NCBI RefSeq assembly: GCF_009905375.1
Contig: NW_027419901.1
Location: 62,001-126,000, forward strand
Source: Apium graveolens
Lineage: Eukaryota; Streptophyta; Magnoliopsida; Apiales; Apiaceae
DNA length: 64,000 nt
Reading direction: 5' to 3'
Positions 12,061-22,375 of the stretch are shown here, in pieces. The translations under genes were made by a program, and so were the position numbers. Under the pieces are notes generated by a model. It worked only from the letters and a program-made list of their open reading frames with translations, was not told the origin of the DNA and made no database searches. How positions within the stretch are numbered: the first letter of the stretch is position 1; each line of letters begins with the position of its first letter.

Positions 12061-12960
12061 GTATGCACCAAGTATCAAAGGCCTCCTAACATATTTTTAA
12101 ATTGAGTAGGGTCAACTGGATTCCCATCTTCATCTTTATGTAGCTGTAATCTCTCCTCCATTGGATATTTTACTCGATTGCACTCCAATAAACCTGCCTT
12201 CTGCAGAATTTTCTTCATGTATGTTGTTTGCTTCAACTCTATGCCATCTTTCCCTTGCTTAACCTCAATTCCTAGATAATGTGAAAGTCTTCCCAGATCA
12301 CTCATCTTAAAGTTTCATCCCTATATCGCTTTGTATACATAGCTGGTTCATACGGACCCTTGATGAAACCCAACTTTTTTAGGCACCGGGTAAGCTTCGC
12401 ATACCAGGCCTTTGCAGCCTGTCTCAAACCATATAAAGCTTTTACCAACTTATAGACAAGATGTTCCTTTCCACTTTTTATAAACCTTCAGGTTGGCTCA
12501 CATACATATGCTCACTGAGTTCGCCATTGAGGAAAGCGTATATTACATCAAAATGATGAATCTCCTAACTGTTCTTAGTTGCGAGTGCCAACAACAGCCT
12601 TACCCTTTCAAACCTTGTTAACGGAGCGAACAACTCTTTATAATCCACACCTTGCTTCTGAACATAGCCCTTTGCTACAAGCTGGGCCTTGTACTTAATA
12701 ATTTTTCCTTTTGTGTCCTTCTTCAAATTGTTTACCCACTTTAACCCAATGGGTTTGTGTCCAGCAGGCAACTCCACCAAATTCCAAGTGCCATTTCTTT
12801 CTATAGCTCGGATCTCATTTTGCATTGCTTTTTCCCAACATTTTTCTTTAATTTCATGACTATAACATACTGGTTTATCCACTCCAATTAACATTAGTTC
12901 ATCATGTAATTCCACTTCCTCAGTATCGTTATAAATGTCACTGAGCCGTCTATAACGTGT
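12061..12960 (-). pseudogene. Copia B reverse transcriptase relic lacking the YVDD box
   Basis: Open pieces are 12565-12915 (EKCWEKAMQNEIRAIERNGT, AQLVAKGYVQKQGVDYKELF) and 12075-12305 (MSDLGRLSHYLGIEVKQGKD). Between them, after the ALYGLRQAAKAWYAKL-type region, the sequence goes directly from RDETL to MSDLG at 12300-12320. The roughly 30 residues that normally carry the catalytic YVDD are deleted. The same junction is present in the second copy near 58330-58345, so the loss is older than the segmental duplication. Confidence 0.85.
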
Positions 12961-13229
12961 AGTCTCGCTTTCTTCTTTGGAGAGTTGACTGGAGTAAGGA
13001 ACATGTGCTTAAACTGGTGTTGCAACTTCGAAATTATCATTCACTGAAGTTGTTTCTTCGAAATCGTCATTATTCTCTTCTCCTGAATTTCCTTCGATTA
13101 AAACAAATGATCCTTGTGCAGAGTTTTCTTCAGACTCTTGTTCCCAGGGCCAACTTTTATTTTCTTCAAACCAATATCTCTACTAACATATAAAGAATTT
13201 CTTCTTGGGTTACACAACCTGCAAACTTT

Positions 13230-13990
13230 GGTTCCTGGTTCTTTTCCTAAATAAACCAATATTTAACTTCGATCATCTAGCTTACTCACATGCATATTAG
13301 GTATTTTCATATGAGGAATGGATCCGAAAACATTCAAATGTGCAAGATTTGGTATTTTACCAGACCATGCTTCGTACGGAGTCTTGCCAACGAGTACACG
13401 AGTGGCTAGCGATTCAGAACATATATTGAGTGCCTCACTGCTTCCCCCAAAAACTTGCACGACATATTTTTTCTTTCAAAATGCTTCTCACCATTTCTAT
13501 AACAATCCTATTTTTCCGCTCCACAACACCATTTTGTTACAGAAATAAGGGGATGTGTAGTGCCTTTCAACACCGGCTCTCTCATTAGAGCAAAACTCCC
13601 CGCCCCTGTCTGTCCTAAACACTTTGATTCATCATTCAGGTTGATCTTAACATAAAGCTTTAAACTTTTGGAAAGATTCAAATGCCTCACCTTTTGTTTT
13701 CAAAAAATAAACTCACATCAATCTGCTAAAGTCATCTACCAACAAGAAAAAGTACCTGTTGCCTCCAGGGGTGGGTGGTGATATAGGACAACAAATATCT
13801 CCGTGCACAAGGTCTAGGATCTTTGAAGCATTAAAAGTTGTCTGCTGTGGGAATGAATTCCTGGCATGTTTTGACATTGAACACCCTCTACAAATTTCTT
13901 TAGGTTCAACAACCTTCGGAAGGCCATGTGCCATCTCCTTCTCAGACATAAGAGTCATGGGTCTGAAGTTCACGTGTCAAAGTCTGTGGT
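13230..13990 (-). pseudogene. Copia B pre-integrase and integrase relic
   Basis: The minus-strand pieces contain EICRGCSMSKHARNSFP (zinc-binding pre-integrase end), LVHGDICCPISPPTPGGNRY and LLVDDFSRLM (first acidic residue, 13713-13973), TDRGGEF (second, near 13600) and [13 protein letters not shown] coding near 13510-13530, which follows a stop. 13263-13460 carries the later TRVLVGKTPYEAWSGKIPNL and HLNVFGS region. The domain order is right for Copia, but frames shift several times. Confidence 0.8.
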
Positions 13991-14011
13991 GCCATAACCA
14001 TGACTCATCTT

Positions 14012-14263
14012 CTATTTTTTGCCATTAAACACTCTGATTTGCTCCCCCTCGGTGATCAATTTATACAACATGTTATTTGAGCATTTTCGATCACCAAACC
14101 TGACTTCCCCAATTACAATTTCATTTAGATCAACAAATTTCGATCGTAACCCGGTCATATGATTGCTTGCTCCGTTGTTGAGATACCACAGGTTAGACTC
14201 CGTCCTCCTTTCAGCCTCCTGCTTCAATTTTGGTGTCACATTGTTTTCGTCTAGCAGAAACAT
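14012..14263 (-). pseudogene. Copia B protease relic with active-site Asp changed
   Basis: This 83-codon open piece reads WYLNNGASNHMTGLRSKF. Copia proteases normally have D-S/N-G at this place, so the catalytic Asp is Asn here. The downstream VRFGDRKCSNN region fits the family. The Asp loss would stop polyprotein maturation. Confidence 0.8.
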
Positions 14264-14339
14264 GTTCTTTTCTTTTTCACCACACTTTGTTCAGAATAAT
14301 GCTGGCTTGTTGTCATCAGCATGAATCAAATTAGCTTCT

Positions 14340-14975
14340 TATTTTTGTTCTTTCTTACACTTTGATTTTCAACATTCTGAGGCATAGTGTCCCAAGATAC
14401 CGTAGTTGAAGAACCTTACTTTACTTTTATCTCGACTTCCTCAATTCTCATCCTTATTTCGATACTCATTGTCATGCCTGCCCTTCTGGTTTGGTGACGT
14501 TTTCTTTAACCACTCCTCTCTTGTGAGCAACAATTTCTCATTAGATGCTTCTCTATTTGACCACTCTTCTTCTGTCAAAAGCAGTTGTTTTCCAAAAGTC
14601 TCTGTTAGCCCACGAGTTCGCTTCTCATGAGCTTTTAGTCGCCCAACTGTTTCTTCCACTGTCATCTCCTCAAGATGGCCAAACTATTCAATCGTAGAGG
14701 CAATTTGGAGGTATTTAGGTGGTACTGCTCTCAGAAGCTTCTTAACAATATATGACTCTTCCATCATCTCACCTAGAACCCATATGTTCATCATAATTCC
14801 ACACAACTTCATGCCGAAATCATCAATTTGTTCTATTTCTTTTATGCTCAAGGACTCCAGCTTGGCTCTTAAGGTTTGTACCTTAGCCTTTTTTACCCTG
14901 TCAGGTTTTAATGGCCTCCCAGACCTCTTTAGCCGATTTCTATTCTACAGCGGACAATAGAATGTCCTCCTGGTA
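14340..14975 (-). pseudogene. Copia B gag, C-terminal part, with ruined zinc knuckle
   Basis: The open piece 14441-14665 reads VEETVGRLKAHEKRTRGLTE and ends KKTSPNQKGRHDNEYRNKD. The knuckle region at about 14370-14415 reads FFNYGILGHYASEC, where the family has CX2CX4HX4C, so both leading Cys residues are replaced. The upstream part of gag is cut off at 14976 by the inserted gypsy LTR and resumes at 18346. Confidence 0.75.
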
Positions 14976-17900
14976 TGACGCCCTCAAAACCCGGGATCTA
15001 GATTTAGGGGTCACTAACCGATAAACCAAAGTATAATAAACACAGCAGAATAATATAATAAACATGACCCCTTGCATACAACTGGATCGATCACAGGTTA
15101 TAGTATGAAACAAACACTAATACAAACCAAGTGTTTATTAGAAAATATAAGTCGAATTAGTTTTACAAACTCTTCAAATATTATTAAAAACCTCTAGACT
15201 ATTCAACATCCCAAACAGTCTACCTGTAAAACATACTATTCAAAAGCACTCGACTTCTGATCATACCTGGAACTCAGGCCTGCTCTGGCCTAGCTGAAAG
15301 AATCAGAATAATAAACAAGTATGAGTGAAAGAAATGCTCAGCAAGAAGTATATAGCTTATGATTTAAAATAACAACAACAATATACCTGATGAACAAAAC
15401 CAAATAATAGTACCTGAACAGTATAAAAACTAATATAAATTTTGATAATAAACAATATTCTTATATATATCTTTTTGTTTTGGATTACAATCCTCGAACG
15501 ACGGTATGTTGCCACCGGTGATTAGCTGCGGAGCAACACCGGCATGCCGAAGTATATCCAACTAAACAAAGGGTTACCCAAGGCACATATCGGCCTAGCA
15601 AGGTATTATATCTTGTATAATACATAGCTCACACTACACCGCCGCCACGGCCTCTTACGCATCCATCCAATCCATAAAAACATATTTTCATCAAAGGAGT
15701 CAAATCAAATGACATCCGTACCAACATAACTCTCCATTTCTCATGGTCCAGAGTTATATCAACAACCGATGGCGAAATAACTAGAACAATTAGCTATTCG
15801 CTAATCTCAACTCAAAGTGTCACTGTATAGAGTAATTTATAGTGAAATGTAAAATGTTTAACTATTCTGAACTTAGAATAGTATAGAAACTGATATAATA
15901 GAGTTCAGAGTCAATATCACTTGAATGATAAGTGAAGATATAGATATTTGCATAACAGGAATTATAATAAACATCACTGGAACAATAAGTTAAGGTATGA
16001 ATACTTGCCTGGTATGCTTGATAACCTTTCACTAAAACCCTGGCTTATAGCTGCTGGCTACTGACTCCACCTAATACTTGACTGCACTCCTTGCTATTTG
16101 TTCTATAAACGAAAGGACTATCTTAATTAATAGAACTGAACTCAATTGACGTAACTATACATCTTGACGTCTACCCCATCATTTATAATTAATCATGGTA
16201 TTCTAAAACTATAAACAGATAGCATGCATATCACATAGCACGTAATCATGTTATTCATATAACATATATTCATATTTTACATGTAATACATAAATCAGAT
16301 AGTCCACAGATAGGTTTCAGAACGCTTAGAATAGAAATCAGATCAATAACAGTGTTTATCTATTAAATACCGACTTAGACTCATACACAATTCAAATGAC
16401 TTTGCATTACAAAAGAAATTAGGCCTCAAACGCATTTTTATTTAAAGCATAATATTTTTCTGAGTCTATATGCGTTCGCTTCGTATTAAACGGATGAACG
16501 GTTTATTTATTACGAATAAAATAAGAAATAAATAGAAATAAATCAATTAATAATAATATTAATTAATTTTTAATACCAAAATATAATTTTTAAAAGTTTT
16601 AAAAAAATAATTTTTAGGAATTCTTTGAATTAATTATAAATAATTTATATTTATTTAACTATTTATAAATAAAATTAATTGATTAAATGATTTAATCAAT
16701 TAATTAAATTCATCAATAATTAACTAAAATAAATTATAAATAATTAAATCAAATTAAATTTTTGACGATAGTAAAAGAAAATAATATTTGGAATTTAAAT
16801 AATTGAATAATTAATTTTTAGAATTTAATATAATAAGTAAATGATTTTTGAAATTAAATAAATAAGATTTTATAAATAAAATATAATTTTGAAATATTTT
16901 TAAAATAAAACCTATAGAAACAGATTTTTGAATTTTCCAATTGGGGAAAACGTATTGAACTCAGGTTATATTTAAAAAAAACGGGTCGTTCAAGAACGAA
17001 TTCGGGTCGCTTAAGAATAACCCGCTGGTGTTCAACAAAATCCAGAAACCGGCCGCCGCGGGAAGAAGTCGGCCAGCTCCGATCTCAGCCAAACCTGGAC
17101 AAAACGAGTTTGTTTATAATCCTAATACGTTCTAAATTATACAAGGATCACAAAAATGTGATTATCGCCGGAGCATCATCCACCCATCAATAACTTCAGC
17201 CAGAAACGACTCCCTCTCCGGTGAGCTCAACTTTATCCGGCCAACACCTCAAACTCCTCGATTTCTCACCCAAAACAAATGTTCAATACATAAAATTAAA
17301 GACCAGAACATGCCTAAACTAATGCTGTTTATCTTATAATCAAACAATCAAGAACAAATTCGAAACAATTCAAAATTCAACTATATAAAACTAAACATTT
17401 AATTTTTACTAAATCAAACCTAATTACTAAAATTATATACACAAATTAGTCCTTTATATAATAACATAGATGCTCATACCATCAAAAAAGTCCAAACAAT
17501 CATCAATTACTTAGTTCGAAACTTGTCGATTCCGACGAACAAAGTTGGAACAGAAATCCGACCTTAGTACACGATTTTGGCATTGATTTGCTTGTCTTAA
17601 CCACAGCGTTATTCCGGTATCAATACCAATACACACAGGTATGTAATCGATCAGAAATTGCTACCCTTGAAATATACTTTTGAGACTATGAGATAAGGAA
17701 GAAGACTATGTTTATCTGTTTTGGTTTCTGATTTTTTTTAAATCATACAGATAAACATTGAGGCTATTTATACTCAGTAACTTATCCCGATAAATCACAA
17801 ATCGGTGACTCGATCTCGCATTTTAAAATAAAAGCCCGAAATTAATAATTTATGGGGAATAACTTTAAAAATAATTAAATATAAAATTTATATCAAAATT

Positions 17901-18345
17901 CCCCAAAAATTTCGAATAATTTAAAAATGCAAAAATTACGGGTTTTTGAAATTCATATGATTTTATAAAAAAATGAGAATACCAATTTTGTGGGCTTCGA
18001 CGTCCCAGTGGGGGTCTCGGTCCGTTGATTTTTGAAAAAAAAAACAACTCCTAAATTATCAGAAAACCGCGAGAACACGTAAATTAAGTACATTCAACTG
18101 CACATAAAATGAGATAAAATGAGTACCTAGATAAAAACGTAAATAAATACGAGTCTAGATTGCAAATTGATTCATACGAATATAGTTTAAACACATATTA
18201 ACCAATCAAAAAGTTTTCTGGTCCACACGGGAACACAAACAGTTATAACACATAATATCAGGGTAATAATCATTTTAACTTATATAAACCCACAATATTT
18301 ATTTAATTAACATAGAAAATTCACATAATTTTCCGAGATATTACA
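14976..18345 (-). mobile_element. Ty3/gypsy-type solo LTR or LTR-only derivative inside Copia B gag
   Basis: On the minus strand it runs TGTAATATCTCGG to GAGGGCGTCA and is about 3.37 kb, as in long-LTR gypsy groups. A TATA box TATAAATAG lies at 17764-17772 (minus) with a short leader downstream. No protein-coding stretch is present. It splits Copia B gag between IIFQGIP (right side) and EDILLSAVE (left side). A perfect 5-bp target duplication is not visible. A CTTGCTGAGC block followed by a pyrimidine tract and CAGCTAG (about 15290-15345) resembles the block in the H3-bearing LTRs, but no H3-like codons follow. Confidence 0.7.
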
Positions 18346-18590
18346 CCGGGATTCCCTGAAAAATGATTGCCAACGCCATTTTATCTATTTGTGCCTCGAC
18401 CTGTTTCTTGCCGTTAGACTCCACTGCCTCCCACACGCCTTGTGCCTCCATGAACACTTTCATTTTTAGTGACCATGTCGTATAGTAATTCCTTGCCATC
18501 ATGGGATAACTAAGTCCGATCGATCCCTCCTTTGGTTTTGACACTTCCATAGTTCCCGTCTTTGGCATATACTTGGGCATACACGACCAA
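18346..18590 (-). pseudogene. Copia B gag, N-terminal part
   Basis: The minus-strand frame includes MMARNYYTTWSLKMKVFMEA and KMALAIIFQGIP, the typical start of a DUF4219/UBN2-type Copia gag. It begins just downstream of the primer-binding site and is cut at 18346 by the gypsy LTR. The rest is at 14340-14975. Confidence 0.8.
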
Positions 18591-18602
18591 GCTCTGATAC
18601 CA
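18591..18602 (-). other. Copia B primer-binding site (initiator Met tRNA)
   Basis: The minus strand reads TGGTATCAGAGC, complementary to the 3' end of plant initiator Met tRNA, six bases from the 5' LTR end. It is where minus-strand DNA synthesis would start. Confidence 0.9.
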
Positions 18603-18607
18603 AATTT

Positions 18608-18890
18608 TGAATAACAGAACTGGTATACACAACACACACTTGTGTAATTTGAAATGATAAAGGGTAAAAATTATATGTTTATTTCTTGCTGATACGAAAC
18701 TGAAAGCATACAAGCAGAATTTAAAAAAATGAGCTGAAAACTGCTTCCTACAAACTAGCAACTCTCACCTTATTTATTAAAACAAGTTATTGACTCTTTT
18801 GAATACTACAATGTGGCTAACAAATGCCAATTTATTAAAAAAATCATAACTTAAAATAAATAAATAATAAATTTAGATTAAATCCAATCA
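18608..18890 (-). repeat. Copia B 5' LTR (right end)
   Basis: It matches 11136-11447 except for a missing internal segment (ACTCTCACC joins TTATTTATT). Position next to the primer-binding site fixes it as the 5' LTR. Confidence 0.85.
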
Positions 18891-18957
18891 TTCTTAATAT
18901 GATATTAAATTAAATATACAATTGTTCATTAATTATTTAAAATATAGTAATTAAAAC

Positions 18958-19331
18958 ATTGCAGCATTGACAAAGTTAAGAGAAACTTGCTCTTTCATTT
19001 TATAATTGACTTTGTTTAAATTAAAATTTAATGCAAAATATGTTTTATCATTACACACTTATATTAAGAATTGGGCAATAACTAAATTTCAGCCAAGAAA
19101 TTACTATTTACAATCATATTACAAATTCCTAAATATATGACCATTACAATTTAATATTTTACTCCTTTCCTTTTAGCCTTTTCTTTGCTTTCTCTTCTCA
19201 TCATGCATACATGATAGGGGTGAACTTGGATAAGATTGGCCATGTTACAGGATAAAAATGACAAAGCCCCCATTGTTTGGTTTGTAAAAATTGTAACCGG
19301 TCAACATAAACATATATTTTTGACTCAACCT

Positions 19332-19377
<46 letters not shown>

Positions 19378-19550
19378 GGTTAGGTTAAACCTTTATCATG
19401 GTTCGATTCCGACATAAAAATACAAAATTAAAATCTAAAATTAATCGGTGAACGATGAAAATTGTAACATACAATTCCAAATTGAAATTGTTTTTGACAT
19501 GGGAGCATGACTGAAGACCAAAATAGAAAGAATTGATGATCGAACATAAA
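18958..19550. repeat. Repeat X, copy beside Copia B
   Basis: It matches 43380-43884 with substitutions and a long AT microsatellite added here. Homology starts exactly at ATTGCAGCA, where the other copy has a CACTA-type right end followed by ATT. This copy therefore serves as the unfilled site. No coding pattern is seen. Confidence 0.75.
19334..19375. repeat. AT dinucleotide microsatellite
   Basis: About 20 TA units in an uninterrupted run inside repeat X; the matching place in the other copy (about 43710-43725) has only a short TATTTATATA. Confidence 0.95.
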
Positions 19551-19876
19551 GTTCTGTATATAAATATTCAAGAGATTATACATCAGCCGCTATTTAAAAA
19601 AATAAACAATCATACTACTATTATGATTTAAACAAAGTTTATTTTTTAAAAAAAGAAATATCCTTGGTCAAGTATTTTGAGTTTACAATTGCAGTAGACA
19701 CAAAGTGTGATAGGTAGGATCTCCATTGAGTTCGTGAAAGTTAAGCTCTTGAAAGGTATGATTCGTTAACTCCATAATCTGCCCACTATTATACATGGAT
19801 CCTGTTTTTGGGTTTCGAATTTTTTTTTTGTTTTATTTACGTTTATCCGTTGCGTTTTATGCCTCGAAACCCAACA
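19551..19876. other. Unassigned DNA between repeat X and the Sirevirus
   Basis: I recognise no gene or repeat here. The junction at 19876 joins it to a Sirevirus LTR that has lost its first three quarters, so a rearrangement end lies here. Confidence 0.5.
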
Positions 19877-20128
19877 ATTTGCACACAGGGTTCTCTCAAT
19901 ATATAATATATATATCTCTGGTGGAATCATTCAAATCCACCAGAAAGTTTTTAAAGACTCTTAATTTTAATTACATGTGTTTTGATTCACTTAAGTTTTT
20001 ATTCCGCATTGTGCTGATCAATACACTTATATTTATATTTGAGTTAGAATATTTTATTTCAAGAAAAAGTTTCAAGAATTCCATTCAACCCCCCTTCTGT
20101 AATTCTTGACATTGTTAAGGGACTAACA
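19877..20128 (+). repeat. Sirevirus 5' LTR, last 252 bases only
   Basis: It matches 36126-36376 from TTTGCACACAGGG to GGGACTAACA. The first roughly 770 bases present in the 3' LTR, including the promoter, are missing. Confidence 0.9.
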
Positions 20129-20130
20129 AT

Positions 20131-20142
20131 TGGTATTAGAGC
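20131..20142 (+). other. Sirevirus primer-binding site
   Basis: TGGTATTAGAGC, one mismatch from the usual initiator Met tRNA complement TGGTATCAGAGC, two bases after the 5' LTR. Confidence 0.85.
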
Positions 20143-20189
20143 AAGCTCTTAACTTACAAAAAGTTTAAAGATCAAAACAATACAGCAAG

Positions 20190-22373
20190 ATGAACAAGAA
20201 GGATGTTGGAGTCAAGATCCCTTTTCTGGATAAAGATAATTACCATCATTGGAAGGTAAAAATGCATCTTCACATGTTTTCTCAAGATGAGGCCTATGTG
20301 GACTGCATAGAAAGATGCCCTCATGTTCTAATGAGAGCTGCAACAGGAAATGAGCCATCAGTCCCCAAGCCAAGGCATGAATGGTCTGATCCTGACTTTG
20401 AACAAGTCAGGAAGGATAAAAAGGCCATGAATATCCTGTTTAATGGAGTTGATGGAGATATGTTTGACAACATTATCAACTGCAAAACTGCCAAGATGAG
20501 CTAATATCACAGGATTAATGAATATCACAGGATTATAAGGAGTTTACTTTGGAGAGACTGTATGGTATCCTAAAAACCTATGAGCTTAAAATAGAGCAGG
20601 ATGAAAGGATGGAGAGAGGAAAGAAGAAAGGAGGATCCATTGCACTAGTTGCTGAGTTGGAAAAGGAGATGGAAGTGAAGATGGAAGCTGTTGAATCAAC
20701 TTCAAGGGTCTATGAGAACAAGGGCAAGGGGCTTGCAGTAGAAAGTGAAGATTCATTGAGCCAAGATGACATGGAGGACATTAATGAACACCTAGCTTTT
20801 CTTTCCAAGAGATTTGCCAAGCTCAAGTTCAAAAAGAACTTTGGAGCAGCCAAGCCAAATAGAAACATGGCGGATAAATCAAAATTCAAATGTTTCAAAT
20901 GTGGCTTGGCAGGGCATTTTGCCAGTGAGTGTAGGAAGTCAGATTCTAGTAAGAAAAAGTTTGAGTCTGTGGATTATAAGCAAAAATACTTTGATCTACT
21001 CAAGCAAAAGGAAAGGGCTTTTATTACACAAGAAAATGACTGGGCAACAGATGGTCTTGATGAAGATGAAAATGTCAGCTATGTCAATCTAGCCCTAATG
21101 GCCAAGTCTGATGAGACAGAAACAAGTTCCTCAAGCATTCAGGTAATTACTACAAAGCTTGCACATTTATCTAAAGCTGAGTGTAATGATGCCATTAATG
21201 ACATGTCTACAGAGTTATATCATTTGCATGTTACACTTAAGTCTCTTACTAAAGAAAATGCTAAAATCAAAGAAAACAATTTGTTTTTAAGTGAGAGGAA
21301 TAATGTGCTTGAGTCTCAGTTTATTAATTTTGAGAAATTAAGAATTGAATGTAAGATTGCCAAGAAGGAATTAACTGAGTCCTTGAAAAAGGAAGAAATT
21401 TTGAAGAAGCAGCTCGAGCGGGAACAAGAGGTGATTAAGGCATGGAAAACATCCAGGGATGTCCATGCCCAAATCACCAAAGTTCATGGAATTGAGTCTT
21501 TCTGTGATGAAGCCTGGAAAAAGAACAAAGAGAAACTATAACCTAATTTAGTAGATGGACTGCTAACAGATGTAGACTCGACAGATGATGAGGATCATCC
21601 GTCGGATAACAAAAAGTGTTATCCGTCGAATAATGAAAATTCTCATCCGTCGGCTGTGAGCAAGCCCATCAGTAAAGCCAAACTAGTTAAGCTGAATGAG
21701 AAGTATGGGTCTGTTTCCAAAAACTTTGTTTCAGGAGAGTCGAGTCAAGTTAAGAAAGGGAAAAAGGCTAATGTTGGTCACATGACTGTCAAACAGTTAA
21801 GTGACAGACTTGAAAAGATTGAGGTAAAAACAGAGACTAAAAAGAAAAACAATAGGAATGGTAAAGTAGGGATTAACAAACACAATAACTACACACCTGA
21901 TAAATATGCTCCTAGAAAAATATGTGTCAAGTATGGTAGTGTAAATCATCTGTCTGTTAATTGCAAATCTACCATGCCTACTTCCATGTCTGTGCAACCT
22001 CAATTTCCTAACATGAATGCCATGCCTCCCATGCCTGTTAATGCTATATCTACACAGAACATGAATGCACAGTTTGCTAATATGCCATTTGCACCTAATC
22101 CTTATTATGCTGCATATAGTATGCCACAAATGCCATTTAGCATGCCTTACTGGAATAGCATGTTTACACATAGCATGCCATTTCCAGTTAGTCATAATAT
22201 GCATGATAATTCTGTTGCAATGAATGATTTCAAAGGCCCAACTCAAATGACTAAGGATGAATCTGAAATTCCCAAGTCAAATGAAATAAAGCCTAAGAAA
22301 CAGAAAAAAGAAAGCTAATAAGGCAGGACCCAAGGAAACTTGGGTACCAAAATCAACTTGATTTGATTTTGAT
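20190..22373 (+). pseudogene. gag: Sirevirus gag, broken by an internal deletion, a stop and a frameshift
   Basis: Gag forms the particle and binds RNA. 20190-20504 is the N-terminus (KIPFLDKDNYHHWKVKMHLH). At about 20503-20540 the capsid core is missing and the 16-base word AATATCACAGGATTA is tandemly repeated at the junction. 20549-21541 carries an acidic stretch, one good zinc knuckle (CFKCGLAGHFASEC, about 20888-20932) and a long heptad-like segment (about residues 200-320) fitting the coiled-coil extension known for Sirevirus Gag. A TAA at 21539-21541 interrupts the frame, which continues to 22318. A second knuckle near 21930 has Cys to Tyr (CVKYGSVNHLSVNC). A one-base shift at the A-run near 22304 separates the last codons, which end in PKETWVPKST. 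Confidence 0.9.
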
Positions 22374-22375
22374 GT

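Larger units (their letters stand above)
1..13346 (+). repeat. Segmental duplication, copy 1
   Basis: This block matches 43900-59371 in the same orientation almost base for base, apart from indels. It runs through a gypsy LTR, Copia A, a gene relic and the 3' half of Copia B. Position 1 corresponds to 43900 and the match stops at 13346, where the other copy is broken by a CACTA end. Private deletions in this copy are near 1455 (about 125 bp), 1798 (about 1.9 kb), 9723 (about 115 bp) and 11535 (about 36 bp). The left limit lies outside the window. Confidence 0.95.
11136..18890 (-). mobile_element. Copia element B, minus strand, interrupted by a gypsy LTR
   Basis: This is a Ty1/copia element read right to left. 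The 5' LTR is 18608-18890, the primer-binding site is 18591-18602, gag starts near 18590, then come protease, integrase, RT and RNase H, and the 3' LTR is 11136-11447 with an adjacent purine tract (AAGGGGTGTT on the minus strand). Without the 3.37 kb LTR at 14976-18345 it is about 4.4 kb, normal for a compact plant Copia. It is dead: the RT YVDD segment is missing and there are many stops. No clear 5-bp target duplication is seen. Confidence 0.9.

Noticed and set aside
19795..20109. 104-codon frame before Sirevirus gag
   Set aside because: It runs over the truncated 5' LTR and upstream unassigned DNA and is also seen in part in the 3' LTR at 36221-36403; it is LTR sequence.
20131..20142. tRNA gene fragment
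   Set aside because: Only the primer-binding complement is present; no cloverleaf can be drawn around it or around 18591-18602.
21797..22246. 149-codon minus-strand frame rich in His and Trp
   Set aside because: It is the reverse of the Met/Pro/Asn-rich end of Sirevirus gag.
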